A stretch of DNA of 64,000 nucleotides from Arthrobacter sp. 9AX (GCF_902506095.1 NZ_LR733293.1:831502-895501), one strand, 5' to 3'; numbered from the stretch's first letter, positions 8,763 to 19,173 are shown. Numbers and translations: made by a program. Notes: generated by a model from the sequence alone, not told the origin.

Positions 8763-10157
8763 ATGAGCACCCAACCAACCGCGCCCCTGTCGGAGGCAGC
8801 CCAAACCCGGCGGGCGGTGGGCAACATCCTGAAGGGATCCGCCGGCAACCTCGTGGAATGGTACGACCTCTACGTCTACACCGTCTTCGCCGCCTACTTC
8901 CAGGCCCACTTCTTCAACTCAAAGGATGAGCTCCAGGCGGGCCTTGAAGCGATGGCCGTCTTCTCGACGTCGTTCCTCATGCGGCCCATCGGGGCCTGGT
9001 TCTTCGGCCGGTATGCGGACCGCAACGGCCGCAAGGCGGCACTGACCCTCAGCGTCACGCTGATGTCCGCCGGCTCCTTCGGGATCGCCATCCTGCCCAC
9101 CCAGGACGTCATCGGGCTGTGGGCCATGATCCTGCTGGTACTCATCCGCGTGATCCAGGGCTTCTCCGTGGGCGGCGAATACGGCACCAGCGCCACCTAC
9201 ATGTCCGAGGCAGCCACCAGCAAGCGCCGCGGCTTCTTCTCCAGCTTCCAGTACGTCACCCTGGTGGGCGGCCAGATGCTGGCCCTGCTGGTCCTGGTGA
9301 TCCTGCAGAACATCATGCCCAAGGGCGACCTGAACGAGTGGGGCTGGCGCATCCCGTTTGCCATCGGCGGTGTGGCCGCGCTCGTGGTGCTGTGGCTGCG
9401 GCGCTCCATGGAGGAAACGGTCTCCGCCGAACAGATCAACGCCGCCAAGGCTCCCGCAACGGCAGGCCAGGCCCAGCCCGGCACCCTCAAACTGCTGTTC
9501 ACAGGCTACTGGAAGCCGCTGCTGGTCTGCATCGGCATCACCCTGGGCGGCACCGTGGCCTTCTACACTTACACCAACTTCATCCTGAAGTTCATGAACG
9601 ATACCTCCGGCATCGCCAAGACCGACACCTCCGTGATCAACTTCTGGGCCCTGTTCATCTTCATGCTGCTGCAGCCGGTCTATGGCATCATCTCGGACAA
9701 GGTGGGCCGGAAGCCCCTGCTCCTCTGGTTCGGCATCACCGGTGTGCTGTTCACCTGGCCGCTGCTGTCCACCCTTGCCGGCACCAAGGATCCGTTCACC
9801 GCGTTCCTGCTCATGATGGGCGGGCTGGTGATCGTGGGCGGCTACACCTCCATCAACGCGCTGGTGAAGGCTGAGCTCTTCCCTGCCTCCATCCGCGCCC
9901 TCGGCGTGGGCCTGGGCTATGCCATCGCCAACTCGCTCTTCGGCGGTACCGTGCCGCTGATCGGCGCGGCCTTGCAGAAGGCGGAGCGGGAGGACCTGTT
10001 CTTCACCTACGTCACGGGGGCCATCGCGATTTCGCTGGTGGTTTACATCTTCGCTCTGAAGAACAAGAAGACCACACACCTGGACGACGAACAGGGCCAC
10101 GCCTGGGAACAGGCACCACAGGGCGGCGGCAAGGACAAGGATCCCCTCGGCGTTTAG
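8763..10157 (+). CDS. MHS-family MFS transporter (organic-acid:proton symporter type)
   Basis: 464 residues, about 12 membrane segments. The N-terminus has the metabolite:H+ symporter signature GNLVEWYDLYVYTVFAAYFQ. The loop motif GRYADRNGRKAAL and VIQGFSVGGEYGTSATYMSEA are typical of KgtP/ProP-like permeases, which import alpha-ketoglutarate, citrate or related acids. ATG 8763 is preceded by AAGGAGG; a longer upstream start is disfavoured. Divergent from the two-component/TAXI operon and followed by a strong terminator, so it is a single-gene unit probably controlled by that system. The exact substrate is not determinable. Confidence 0.88.
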   Translation: MSTQPTAPLSEAAQTRRAVGNILKGSAGNLVEWYDLYVYTVFAAYFQAHFFNSKDELQAGLEAMAVFSTSFLMRPIGAWFFGRYADRNGRKAALTLSVTLMSAGSFGIAILPTQDVIGLWAMILLVLIRVIQGFSVGGEYGTSATYMSEAATSKRRGFFSSFQYVTLVGGQMLALLVLVILQNIMPKGDLNEWGWRIPFAIGGVAALVVLWLRRSMEETVSAEQINAAKAPATAGQAQPGTLKLLFTGYWKPLLVCIGITLGGTVAFYTYTNFILKFMNDTSGIAKTDTSVINFWALFIFMLLQPVYGIISDKVGRKPLLLWFGITGVLFTWPLLSTLAGTKDPFTAFLLMMGGLVIVGGYTSINALVKAELFPASIRALGVGLGYAIANSLFGGTVPLIGAALQKAEREDLFFTYVTGAIAISLVVYIFALKNKKTTHLDDEQGHAWEQAPQGGGKDKDPLGV

Positions 10158-10186
10158 TCCGGGCGGCGCTAAGGTGCCTGGCTCCC

Positions 10187-10238
10187 AAGGAGGCGTACGA
10201 CGGCGGCTGCCAGGCCGGCGTCGTACGCCTCCTTTTGT
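10187..10238 (+). terminator. Intrinsic terminator of the MHS permease gene
   Basis: Perfect 16-bp stem, 10187-10202 with 10219-10234, then TTTTG. Loop of 16 nt. Confidence 0.85.
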
Positions 10239-10343
10239 TGAGGCTGCCGAATGCTCCTGGATCCTGGTCCCGGCTGGCCACGGGGCGCGAGGGCTATATT
10301 GGGCAATGTCAGCACACCACCACCATCGCGGGAGTCTGCACCC

Positions 10344-12092
10344 ATGGCCAAGGAACTTGCCACCCAGCTTGTCGAACAACTCAGGGCTGCCGGGGTGCAG
10401 CGGATCTACGGGATCGTGGGGGACAGCCTCAACCCGATCGTGGACGCCGTCAGGCAAACGGGAGGCTCAGCGAAGGGTGGCATCGACTGGATCCATGTCC
10501 GCCATGAGGAAGCTGCAGCCTTTGCCGCAGCGGCCGAAGCGCAGCTCACCGGCAGGCTTGCGGTGTGCGCCGGCTCCTGCGGGCCTGGCAACCTGCACCT
10601 GATCAACGGGCTCTACGACGCCAACCGTTCCGGTGCCCCGGTCGTGGCCATTGCCTCACACATTCCCAGCAAGCAGATCGGCAGCAGCTACTTCCAGGAG
10701 ACTCATCCGGACCGGCTGTTCAACGAGTGCTCTGTTTACTCCGAACTGGTCAGCACAGCGGAGCAGGCGCCGCGGGTGATGCACAGTGCCATCCAGCACG
10801 CGGTGGCACTTCGGGGAGTCGCCGTCGTCACCCTGCCCGGTGACATTGCCGGGCTGGAGGCCACGGTCCATACCCCGGCGCCTGCCACCTTCCGGCCGGC
10901 CGCCCTGGTACCGGACTACGCAAGCGTGCAGGCGCTTGCGGATGCGATCAACGACGCCGGCAAGGTGGCCATCTTCGCGGGCGCCGGCGTGGCGGGGGCG
11001 CACACCGAGCTGATGGCGCTCGCCGAGCTGGCCAAGGCACCGGTGGGCCACTCGCTGCGCGGCAAGGACTTTGTCCAGTACGACAACCCGTTCGACATCG
11101 GCATGACCGGCCTCCTCGGCTATGGGGCTGCAGCCGAGGGCATTGAGGACGCCGACCTGCTCATCCTCCTGGGCACGGACTTCCCGTACGACCAGTTCCT
11201 GCCGGACACCCGCACCGCGCAGGTGGACCGGGCAGCCCATCGCCTGGGCCGCCGGACCGACGTCGACATTGCCGTGCACGGTGACGTGCTGCCCACGCTC
11301 CGCGCACTGATCCCGCTGGTAAAGGCCAAAAAGAGCAGCCGCTTCCTGGACCAGATGCTGAAGAAACACGACCGGCTGATGAACAAGGCCGTGGGTGCGT
11401 ACACGCGCAACGTGGAGAAGAAGCAGCCCATCCACCCGGAGTATGCAGCCTCGCTGCTGGACCAGGTGGCCGCTGAGGACGCCATCTTCACCGCGGACAC
11501 CGGCATGTGCAACGTCTGGACGGCGCGATACATCAACCCGCTGGGAACCCGCCGCCTGATCGGGTCTTTCCTGCACGGCTCGATGGCTAACGCCCTGCCT
11601 CACGCCATCGGTGCGCAACTGGCCTACCCGGGGCGCGAGGTCATCTCCGTTTCCGGTGACGGCGGCCTGTCCATGCTGCTCGGGGAACTCATCACCCTGG
11701 CGGCCTACAAGCTGCCGGTCAACGTGGTGGTGTTCAACAACTCCACCCTCGGCATGGTCAAGCTGGAGATGCTGGTGGATGGCCTCCCGGACTTCGGCGT
11801 GGACGTGCCGGACACCAACTACGCGCAAGTGGCCAAGGCCCTGGGCTTCCACGCTGTGCGGGTGACTGATCCCGGGCAGGTCGAGGCGGCGTACCGGGAG
11901 GCGTTCGCGCACCCGGGCCCGTCACTGGTGGAGCTGATCACGGACCCCCAGGCGTTGTCCATTCCGCCCAAGATCTCCGGCTCGCAGGTGATCGGTTTCG
12001 CCACCGCCATGTCCAAAGTGGTGCTCAACCGTGGTGCAGGGGAGGCTGTGAGCATGGCCCGCAGCAACCTGCGCAACATCCCCCGGCGCTAG
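10344..12092 (+). CDS. poxB: Pyruvate dehydrogenase (quinone) / pyruvate oxidase, TPP-dependent
   Basis: 582 residues. A three-domain thiamine-diphosphate enzyme: N-terminal Pyr domain with the catalytic Glu context WIHVRHEEAAAFAA, central Rossmann-like domain, and C-terminal PP domain with GDGGLSMLLGELITLA...NN (about residues 437-464). The block SSYFQETHPDRLFNECSVYSE and the overall layout match PoxB, which oxidises pyruvate to acetate and CO2 and passes electrons to the quinone pool at the membrane. ATG 10344 with GGGAG upstream is preferred to a longer in-frame start. The 3' end overlaps the convergent kinase gene by 68 bp. An acetolactate synthase-like activity is the less likely alternative. 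Confidence 0.87.
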   Translation: MAKELATQLVEQLRAAGVQRIYGIVGDSLNPIVDAVRQTGGSAKGGIDWIHVRHEEAAAFAAAAEAQLTGRLAVCAGSCGPGNLHLINGLYDANRSGAPVVAIASHIPSKQIGSSYFQETHPDRLFNECSVYSELVSTAEQAPRVMHSAIQHAVALRGVAVVTLPGDIAGLEATVHTPAPATFRPAALVPDYASVQALADAINDAGKVAIFAGAGVAGAHTELMALAELAKAPVGHSLRGKDFVQYDNPFDIGMTGLLGYGAAAEGIEDADLLILLGTDFPYDQFLPDTRTAQVDRAAHRLGRRTDVDIAVHGDVLPTLRALIPLVKAKKSSRFLDQMLKKHDRLMNKAVGAYTRNVEKKQPIHPEYAASLLDQVAAEDAIFTADTGMCNVWTARYINPLGTRRLIGSFLHGSMANALPHAIGAQLAYPGREVISVSGDGGLSMLLGELITLAAYKLPVNVVVFNNSTLGMVKLEMLVDGLPDFGVDVPDTNYAQVAKALGFHAVRVTDPGQVEAAYREAFAHPGPSLVELITDPQALSIPPKISGSQVIGFATAMSKVVLNRGAGEAVSMARSNLRNIPRR

Positions 12093-12975
12093 GCAGGAGG
12101 ATCGGGGCGGCTCCTGCCTGGCGCGGGCCGCCCTGCCACAGGGCATCGAAGGGGGCGCCGGAGGCCACGCGGTTGCGGATGCTGGCCGTGACAAAGTCCT
12201 TCGCGGCGCGGGCGGCTTCCAGGGGGCTCGCGCCCTTGGCCAGCTCGGCAGTCACTGCGGCCGCAAGGGAGCATCCCGCACCGGACACGGCCACCTCGCC
12301 CACCTTCTCCGCGCGCAGGACCTCGAGGGTTTCGCCGTCGTAGAAAACGTCGACGGCGTCCGGGCCTTCCAGCCGCACTCCGCCTTTTGCGAGCACCGCA
12401 GCCCCGCTCAGTTCATGGATGCGGACGGCCGCCGCCTTCAGGGATTCCACGTCGGTGATCTGCAGGCCGGACAGGGATTCCGCCTCGAAGTGGTTCGGCG
12501 TCACGAAGGTGGCCAGCGGCAGGATCTGTGCCTTCAGGGCCTGGTCCGTGTCCAGGGCGAGCCCGGGTTCCTGGCCCTTGCAGATCAGCACCGGGTCCAG
12601 GACCACGTTGCGGAACCGGCCGCCGTCGAGGGCGGCAGCCACGGTGCTGATGGTGGCCGGGCTGCCCAGCATTCCGATCTTCACCGTGTCCAGCACGGAC
12701 GGTGCGCCCGACGACGGACCGTACGCCGCCGTCGTCGCCTCCAGCTGGTCGGCGATCACCTGCTGGTCCACCGGCACGAAGCGGTGGTTCCAGCTGTCGT
12801 TCGGGTTGAAGGACACGATGCAGGTCAGGTTGGCGATGCCAAAGACCCCCAGCTCCTGGAACGTCTTCAAATCGGCCTGCGCACCGGCGCCGCCGGTGGC
12901 TTCGGAGCCGGCGATCGTCAGGACGACGGCGGGAGCTGCTGCGGGGGACTGGATATCGGCGGAAACGGAAGTCAT
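12025..12975 (-). CDS. thiD: Hydroxymethylpyrimidine/phosphomethylpyrimidine or pyridoxal kinase
   Basis: 316 residues, ribokinase fold: VLTIAGSEATGGAGAQADLKTF at the start, VKIGMLGS, DPVLICKG, and the anion-hole region SGAGCSLAAAVTAELAKG. It phosphorylates HMP in thiamine synthesis or pyridoxal in B6 salvage. The Cys in LICKG and the Cys in GAGC are the pair seen in the Cys-containing pyridoxal kinase subgroup, so a B6 role is possible. SD AGGATGG precedes ATG 12975. The last ~25 residues (rich in Cys, Gly, Pro) lie antisense to the 3' end of poxB and extend past the usual family length, perhaps through loss of an earlier stop. Confidence 0.8.
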   Translation of the reverse strand: MTSVSADIQSPAAAPAVVLTIAGSEATGGAGAQADLKTFQELGVFGIANLTCIVSFNPNDSWNHRFVPVDQQVIADQLEATTAAYGPSSGAPSVLDTVKIGMLGSPATISTVAAALDGGRFRNVVLDPVLICKGQEPGLALDTDQALKAQILPLATFVTPNHFEAESLSGLQITDVESLKAAAVRIHELSGAAVLAKGGVRLEGPDAVDVFYDGETLEVLRAEKVGEVAVSGAGCSLAAAVTAELAKGASPLEAARAAKDFVTASIRNRVASGAPFDALWQGGPRQAGAAPILLPSAGGCCAGCCGPCSQPPLHHG

Positions 12976-13118
12976 GGCACCATCCTGCCATCCGGCGTCG
13001 GACGCCCGCTTTGTGTGGCTGAACAGCGGGGCCGGACCCCTTGCGTTCAGGGCTCCAGCTGCACCAAGACGTCAGCTGCGGGGCGGGGGGTGTCCCTGTG
13101 CTCCGGGCCGCGCCGGTC

Positions 13119-13868
13119 CTAGCCCTTGAGCGCGGCGTCGAGCAGCGCCTGCAGCTCGCGGAAATGACGCTCGGTAGCCTCCGCATTGAAGGCCGAGGTG
13201 TCCGCCATCGAGTAGCCGTGGGACGCGCCGGGATAGATCTCGTTCGAAGCTTCCAGGCCCGCGGCCTGGAGCGCCTCACCCAGGCGGGCCACTGCCTCAG
13301 GGGCCATGCTCTGGTCGTGGTCGGCGTGGCCGAACACGAACCGCGCACGGGCGTTGCCGAGTCCGCGGTGCGGGCTGTCCGGGGCGTCAGTGGCCAGACC
13401 GCCGCCGTGGAAGCCGCCGCACGCGGCCACTACATCCGGCCGGGCGGTGGCGGTGCGCACTGCAAGCCTGGCTCCCATGCAATAACCGAAGACGCCGATC
13501 GGACCCGGCGCCACTCCGTCCACCGCACGGAGCGCCTTGACCCACGCATCAATATCAGCCACGGCCTTGTCCGGCGTGAGGCGCCCCACCCGCGGGAAGG
13601 CGGCTTTGCCGGCGGCCTCCCTGCCTTCCGGCGTGGTCATGTCGGTGGCCGGAGCGAGCTCGGCGGCCTTGCCCTCCCGGTAAAAGACGTTCGGGGCGAG
13701 CACGATGTAGCCCCAGTCGGCCACCCGCTGTGCCATGTCCTGGATCCGTGGGCGCAGGCCGAACGCGTCCATGTAGAGGATGACGCCGGGAAACGGGCCG
13801 GTACCGGTGGACGGACGGGCCACCAGGGCCTCGGCGGGGCCTTCTGCGGCAGCGATTTGAATGGGCAT
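13119..13868 (-). CDS. Dienelactone hydrolase family protein
   Basis: 249 residues, alpha/beta hydrolase fold. The nucleophile elbow is GYCMGA (Cys nucleophile), the acid is in HADHDQSM and the histidine in ASHGYSM, the triad order of the DLH family. The N-terminal PFPGVILYMDAFGLRPRIQDMAQRVADWGY block is also typical. These enzymes hydrolyse dienelactones in chloro-aromatic degradation, but many paralogues act on other esters or lactones; no aromatic pathway is nearby, so the substrate is unknown. It lies 35 nt from tgt on the same strand and may be co-transcribed. Confidence 0.88.
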   Translation of the reverse strand: MPIQIAAAEGPAEALVARPSTGTGPFPGVILYMDAFGLRPRIQDMAQRVADWGYIVLAPNVFYREGKAAELAPATDMTTPEGREAAGKAAFPRVGRLTPDKAVADIDAWVKALRAVDGVAPGPIGVFGYCMGARLAVRTATARPDVVAACGGFHGGGLATDAPDSPHRGLGNARARFVFGHADHDQSMAPEAVARLGEALQAAGLEASNEIYPGASHGYSMADTSAFNAEATERHFRELQALLDAALKG

Positions 13869-13903
13869 TGGCTCAGGATATCCGAACCGGCCGGGGATTC
13901 TAC

Positions 13904-15226
<1,323 letters not shown>

Positions 15227-15952
15227 TTAGCTCACCGGTTCGGATGTGGGGTAGTTCTCAGCCCGCCAGGAATCCCAGGACGTGCGGATCTCCTCAAGCT
15301 TCGCGGCACCCAGGTCATAGGTGGAAATGATCGCCAGGGACCCGCCGTCGGGCCGCACATCCTCAATCCTGGGCTGGTCGGCAACGATCAGCAGGCCATC
15401 GCCGTGCTCCGCGTATCCGTGGACCGTCAACCCCACCTGGTGGTTGCTCCGGAACCAGACCTTCCCGGAGATCTCCTCGCCGGTGGCCAGCCGGAGCCGG
15501 TAGTCCTCGCCCGGGGCCGGGACGTCCGAGAGGCCCAGCTTTTCAATCGCGGAGCCGGGCCCGCCAGGCACCTGCAGGAACAGCGTGTGCCGCTTGCCGT
15601 GCGGATGGCGCTCGAGCGCAAAGCGGAGCTGCTGCAGGAAGGTCAGCCAGCCCTGGGTGATGTCCTCGTCCCAGGCGGCCCACTCCGAATTATGGTCCAG
15701 CGCTGCCCGCGTGATGCTGACGCGGGTTCCGTTGGGCTCGGGATGCAGTTCGAAGACGTCGCCGCCGTGGACCGTGAAGCTGGTATGGTCCGGCGCTTCC
15801 TCTTCGTCCCCGGAGAAGTAGATCTGCTTGATCTCGGCGTCCAGGTCCTCGGCCTGCCAGCCGTGCCATTGGGCCACCTTGGACGGTTCGCGCAGCATTG
15901 TCCAGACCTGCGGCGCGTCAGCATTGATTACAACGCTCAGATTGTTAGTCAT
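15227..15952 (-). CDS. SRPBCC (START/AHSA1-like) domain protein
   Basis: 241 residues. The start NNLSVVINADAPQVWTMLREPSKVAQWHGWQAEDLD, and a glycine-rich middle ending in GWLTFLQQLRFALERHP, are the pattern of AHSA1-type SRPBCC proteins that bind hydrophobic ligands in a helix-grip pocket. The C-terminal ~110 residues form a second region of similar size (SDVPAPGEDYRLRLATGEEISGKVW) that may be a second, degenerate copy. Function unknown. Ends 34 nt before tgt begins on the same strand. Confidence 0.7.
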   Translation of the reverse strand: MTNNLSVVINADAPQVWTMLREPSKVAQWHGWQAEDLDAEIKQIYFSGDEEEAPDHTSFTVHGGDVFELHPEPNGTRVSITRAALDHNSEWAAWDEDITQGWLTFLQQLRFALERHPHGKRHTLFLQVPGGPGSAIEKLGLSDVPAPGEDYRLRLATGEEISGKVWFRSNHQVGLTVHGYAEHGDGLLIVADQPRIEDVRPDGGSLAIISTYDLGAAKLEEIRTSWDSWRAENYPTSEPVS

Positions 15953-16012
15953 AGCCCCGAATCTACAACGCGGGCCATGCGCCGGGTAGGGGGCATTTGT
16001 CCCCGCCGGCGT

Positions 16013-17101
16013 TCAGGAGCGGACGGCCTCAAGTTCGTTGCTGATGCGGCGCTCCAGTTCGCCCGTCCCGATGGTTTCCGAGCCGCCGTGCGCCCGGAGG
16101 AACAGCAGGGATTCGAGCCGCAGGAGCCGCCATTCCCGCTCAGCATCGTGGTTGGAGTTGTCGATGGACCGGAAGATTTCCTTGTCGTACAGGTTGGGCT
16201 CGTTGAGCGAGCGCTGCCTGACTTTCGCCGCCATCCGCGCCTTGAAGGGGTCCGTTTCCTGGTTTTCCGGGGTGCGGATCAGCTTTTCGTAGACCTCGGC
16301 ACGCTCCTCCTGGCCGTTCTGCCGGCAGATGTAGCTGGACAGCGCCAGCGAGGCTTCCACGGAGGCCCACCGGCCGGGGTTCCCGTCGTAGGGCAGGACG
16401 TTGAGCAGGTCCGCGACAGCCAGTGAGCTGTCCGCATCCTTGAGCGTGACAAAGAGTTCGTGGGCGAGGTCACTGAGGTCCTTGAGGCAGCTGCCGGACT
16501 TGACGTTGACCCCCTTCGCCAGCCGGTCGGCCAGCAGCAGCACGCCTTCGGCATCCGGGTGGGCTTCCGCTGCCGCTTCCACCACGGATTCCGGGGTGCC
16601 GTTGGGCGCCGGGATCAGGGCGAGTTCCTCCTCACCGGGGCCCGTGGCAGCGGGAGGGGCAGGGGGCAGGGGAGGGACGACGACGGCGGGAGCGGCAGGT
16701 GCCGCAGCCGCCGTTTCGCCGGGCTGCTCCAGCCGGGCCTCCTCAAGGGATCCGGTCTCCGGGGCGGGGCCAGCCTCCTTGGCAGCGCCGGTCTCGGTGG
16801 CAGGGCCGGTCTCCCCGGCCGGGCCAGCCACCTCAAGGGGGGTGGCCGGCAGCGGAAGCTGCGTGACGCCGTCGAACGCGGTGTCCACCACCGTCACGGC
16901 CGTGCCCACGGCAATCCGCAACGTGCCCCCGCCGGACAGGCTGGCGAGGACCAGCGCGGGTGCACCGAAATCGTCCGATTCAAGCTCAACCTGGCGGATT
17001 TCCGCTGTCCGCTCACCGTCCGGCAGGAGGATGTGGCTGCCGGTGGTCAGAGATCCAGCCTGCTGTTCGCTGTAGTTCCGGGCGGCTGGTGTTTCGGTCA
17101 T
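16013..17101 (-). CDS. DUF6707-like hypothetical protein with Pro/Ala/Glu-rich linker
   Basis: 362 residues. An N-terminal beta-rich region (TTGSHILLPDGERTAEIRQVELESDDFGAPALVLASL) is joined by a low-complexity linker with imperfect GPAxETG repeats (about residues 90-165) to an all-helical C-terminal domain (ADRLAKGVNVKSGSCLKDLSDLAHELFVTLKDADSSLAVADLLNVLPYDG). The C-terminal part resembles DUF6707 of actinobacteria. No catalytic motif or membrane segment is visible. Function unknown. Confidence 0.6.
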   Translation of the reverse strand: MTETPAARNYSEQQAGSLTTGSHILLPDGERTAEIRQVELESDDFGAPALVLASLSGGGTLRIAVGTAVTVVDTAFDGVTQLPLPATPLEVAGPAGETGPATETGAAKEAGPAPETGSLEEARLEQPGETAAAAPAAPAVVVPPLPPAPPAATGPGEEELALIPAPNGTPESVVEAAAEAHPDAEGVLLLADRLAKGVNVKSGSCLKDLSDLAHELFVTLKDADSSLAVADLLNVLPYDGNPGRWASVEASLALSSYICRQNGQEERAEVYEKLIRTPENQETDPFKARMAAKVRQRSLNEPNLYDKEIFRSIDNSNHDAEREWRLLRLESLLFLRAHGGSETIGTGELERRISNELEAVRS

Positions 17102-17188
17102 GGGAGTCCTTAAGTTCTCTTGCGGTCCGCCCTCCAGTCTACAAAGGAGGGCGCCGGAAGTCGGGGACGCCGGGTGCAGCCGAGGGTG

Positions 17189-17728
17189 TCAGAAGCCCAC
17201 GCCCGCGAAGGCCAGCGCCTGGCGGATCAGGCCGCCGCGGCCGCCGGTGAACTCCAGCTGCACGCCGGGGCTCAGCACTTCCTCGGGGGTCATCCAGGTC
17301 AGTTCCAGGGCGTCCTGGCGGGGTTCGCACTCGCCGGTCACCGGAATGACGTAGGCCAGGGACACGGCGTGTTGCCGGTCGTCCGTGAAGCCGGTCTGGG
17401 ACGGGGCCGGGAAATATTCGGCCACCGTGAAGGGGACCGGGCTGATGGGCAGCTGCGGGAAGGCGAGCGGGCCGAGGTCCTTTTCCATGTGGCGGAGCAG
17501 GGCGGCGCGGATGGTTTCGCGGTAGATGACGCGCCCGGACACCAGTGAACGGACCATGGTGCCGTCCTCGTCAGCCTGGAGCAGGGTTCCGACTTCGTTG
17601 ACGAAACCCAGCGGATCAAGCCGCACCGGCACTGCCTCCACGTACACCATGGGCAACCGCCCGCGCGCCTCAAAAAGGTCTTCTTCGGAGAGCCAGCCGG
17701 GATTCGGGTCAGGTGTGCGCACGTTCAT
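17189..17728 (-). CDS. NUDIX-like DUF4916 family protein
   Basis: 179 residues. WLSEEDLFEARGRLPMVYVEAVPVRLDPLGFVNEVGTLLQ and SGRVIYRETIRAALLRHMEKDLGP match the DUF4916/NUDIX-family pattern of actinobacteria, but the canonical GX5EX7REUXEEXGU box is not intact, so nucleotide hydrolysis is doubtful. Start ATG 17728. It lies 9 nt downstream of the VOC gene on the same strand and is probably co-transcribed with it. Confidence 0.75.
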   Translation of the reverse strand: MNVRTPDPNPGWLSEEDLFEARGRLPMVYVEAVPVRLDPLGFVNEVGTLLQADEDGTMVRSLVSGRVIYRETIRAALLRHMEKDLGPLAFPQLPISPVPFTVAEYFPAPSQTGFTDDRQHAVSLAYVIPVTGECEPRQDALELTWMTPEEVLSPGVQLEFTGGRGGLIRQALAFAGVGF

Positions 17729-17737
17729 GCTTAAGTT

Positions 17738-18469
17738 CTACCCCATGGGACGGTGCTCGGAGATCCATACCGTGGTGGGGACGTGGGCCGCGCCGGACCC
17801 GGCATCCGGGTTGGCCACGTGGAGCGTGCTGCCAAAGGCCTCCTCCGTTACCGTTGCCTCGAACCCCGCGGAGGCGAGGCGCGCCCGCAGCGGTTCCAGG
17901 CCGCCGTCGTACTCAAAACCAATACCGGAGCGGGGCGGGCCTGCGGCCGGACGCACCAGGATGACGCCACCGTTCTTGGCGGTGAAATCGGCTGTCTCGT
18001 CGGCGTCCGGCACGGGGCGCGGACGGGCGCCAACGTGGCTCAGCGTCCGGGCTGCCGAGGCGGTATCCTCCGTGAACCAGACCCCGACGACGGACAGGGC
18101 CTGGTCAGCCTCCGCGCCCCCGGTGGGGGCGGCTTTGTCGGCCAGGAAAGTGAAGCCGTCCGGTGCTGTGATCCGGCAGGTTTCGCCGTGGTCCGCCGTG
18201 ATGATTTCCGCAGGGGTGGTCCCGTCATCCTGCGCCGAGAGGTTGGTCCGCCGGGTGAACTCCGCAAGGTCGCCCACCTCCACTGCGAATGCTGTGGTTC
18301 CGTCCTCGGCTGCCCCGTCCGGCACCGCGTGGAGGGCAAGGCGTCCCGAACCGGCATCGAAGACCTGCCATCCGGGCTCATTTTCGCTGCGGACCATGCC
18401 CAACTCAGCGAGCAGCAGCTCCCAGACATCGATCCTGGACGTGAAATGAAGCGGACGGACACGCAGCAT
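17738..18469 (-). CDS. VOC (glyoxalase/bleomycin-resistance) superfamily protein
   Basis: 243 residues, made of two repeats of the beta-alpha-beta-beta-beta VOC fold: RPLHFTSRIDVWELLLAELGM...FAVEVGDLAEF and DQALSVVGVWFTEDTASAARTLSHVGA...GGVILVRPA. The usual metal ligands are not clearly conserved, so it may be a non-enzymatic binding protein. I chose ATG 18469 because AAAGGA lies 6 nt before it. Divergent from the YdeI-like gene. Confidence 0.7.
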   Translation of the reverse strand: MLRVRPLHFTSRIDVWELLLAELGMVRSENEPGWQVFDAGSGRLALHAVPDGAAEDGTTAFAVEVGDLAEFTRRTNLSAQDDGTTPAEIITADHGETCRITAPDGFTFLADKAAPTGGAEADQALSVVGVWFTEDTASAARTLSHVGARPRPVPDADETADFTAKNGGVILVRPAAGPPRSGIGFEYDGGLEPLRARLASAGFEATVTEEAFGSTLHVANPDAGSGAAHVPTTVWISEHRPMG

Positions 18470-18573
18470 GATCATTCCTTTTCTTCGCTTGAGCAGGCGT
18501 AAGCCCATGGTGCCACGGCCCGTGTCCTCCGGGGAGGGCTTGTACCGGTGCCGGTCACAGGCAGAATGGGGCC

Positions 18574-19173
18574 ATGGCTGTTGAACTCGAGGAACTGCTG
18601 GTGCCGGATGCTGCCGCCTGGCGCCGCTGGCTGGAGGAAAACCACCAGACCAGCCCCGGCGTGTGGCTGATCCTGCACAAGAAGGGCGGAAACGTCACGG
18701 AGCTGGACTACGCGGCGGCGCTGGACGAGGCGCTGTGCTTCGGCTGGATCGACGGCCAGGGCAAGGGCCGTGACGGGGCAAGTTCACTGCAGCGGATGAC
18801 GCCCCGCGGACCCAAAAGCATGTGGTCCGCCCGGAACGTGACGCACATTTCGCGGCTGGAGGCCGAGGGCCGGATGACCGATGCAGGGTGGGCAGCGGTG
18901 AATGCCGCCAAGGCAGACGGCCGCTGGGACAAGGCGTATGAGGGGCAGGCCACGGCCGAAGTCCCGGCCGATCTGGCCGCCGCCATCGCCGCTGTTCCGG
19001 CGGCCCAGGCGATGTTCGACGTCCTTACCAAAACCAACCGCTTCGCCCTGATTTACCGCACCAATTCGGTCAAGCAGGCTGCCACCCGGGAACGGAAAAT
19101 TGCCGGCTTGGTGGAGATGCTGGCCCGCGGGGAAACGCCGTACCCGCAGAAAAAGCGTCCGGCCGGGACGTAA
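18574..19173 (+). CDS. YdeI/OmpD-associated family protein
   Basis: 199 residues. WRRWLEENHQTSPGVWLILHKKG, the signature LDYAAALDEALCFGWIDGQGKG, MTPRGPKSMWSARN and NRFALIYRTNSVKQAATRERKIAGLVEMLARGE are all family hallmarks (YdeI/BOF-like bacteriocin-protection family). Cytoplasmic, no membrane segment. The biochemical role is not established; some homologues are linked to resistance to peptides or to stress. Single gene, followed by a small hairpin. Confidence 0.85.
   Translation: MAVELEELLVPDAAAWRRWLEENHQTSPGVWLILHKKGGNVTELDYAAALDEALCFGWIDGQGKGRDGASSLQRMTPRGPKSMWSARNVTHISRLEAEGRMTDAGWAAVNAAKADGRWDKAYEGQATAEVPADLAAAIAAVPAAQAMFDVLTKTNRFALIYRTNSVKQAATRERKIAGLVEMLARGETPYPQKKRPAGT

Noticed and set aside
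8919..10457. Minus-strand ORF of 512 codons opposite the MHS permease
   Set aside because: Composition rich in His, Gln, Asp and Gly without motifs; the plus frame has full MHS signatures.
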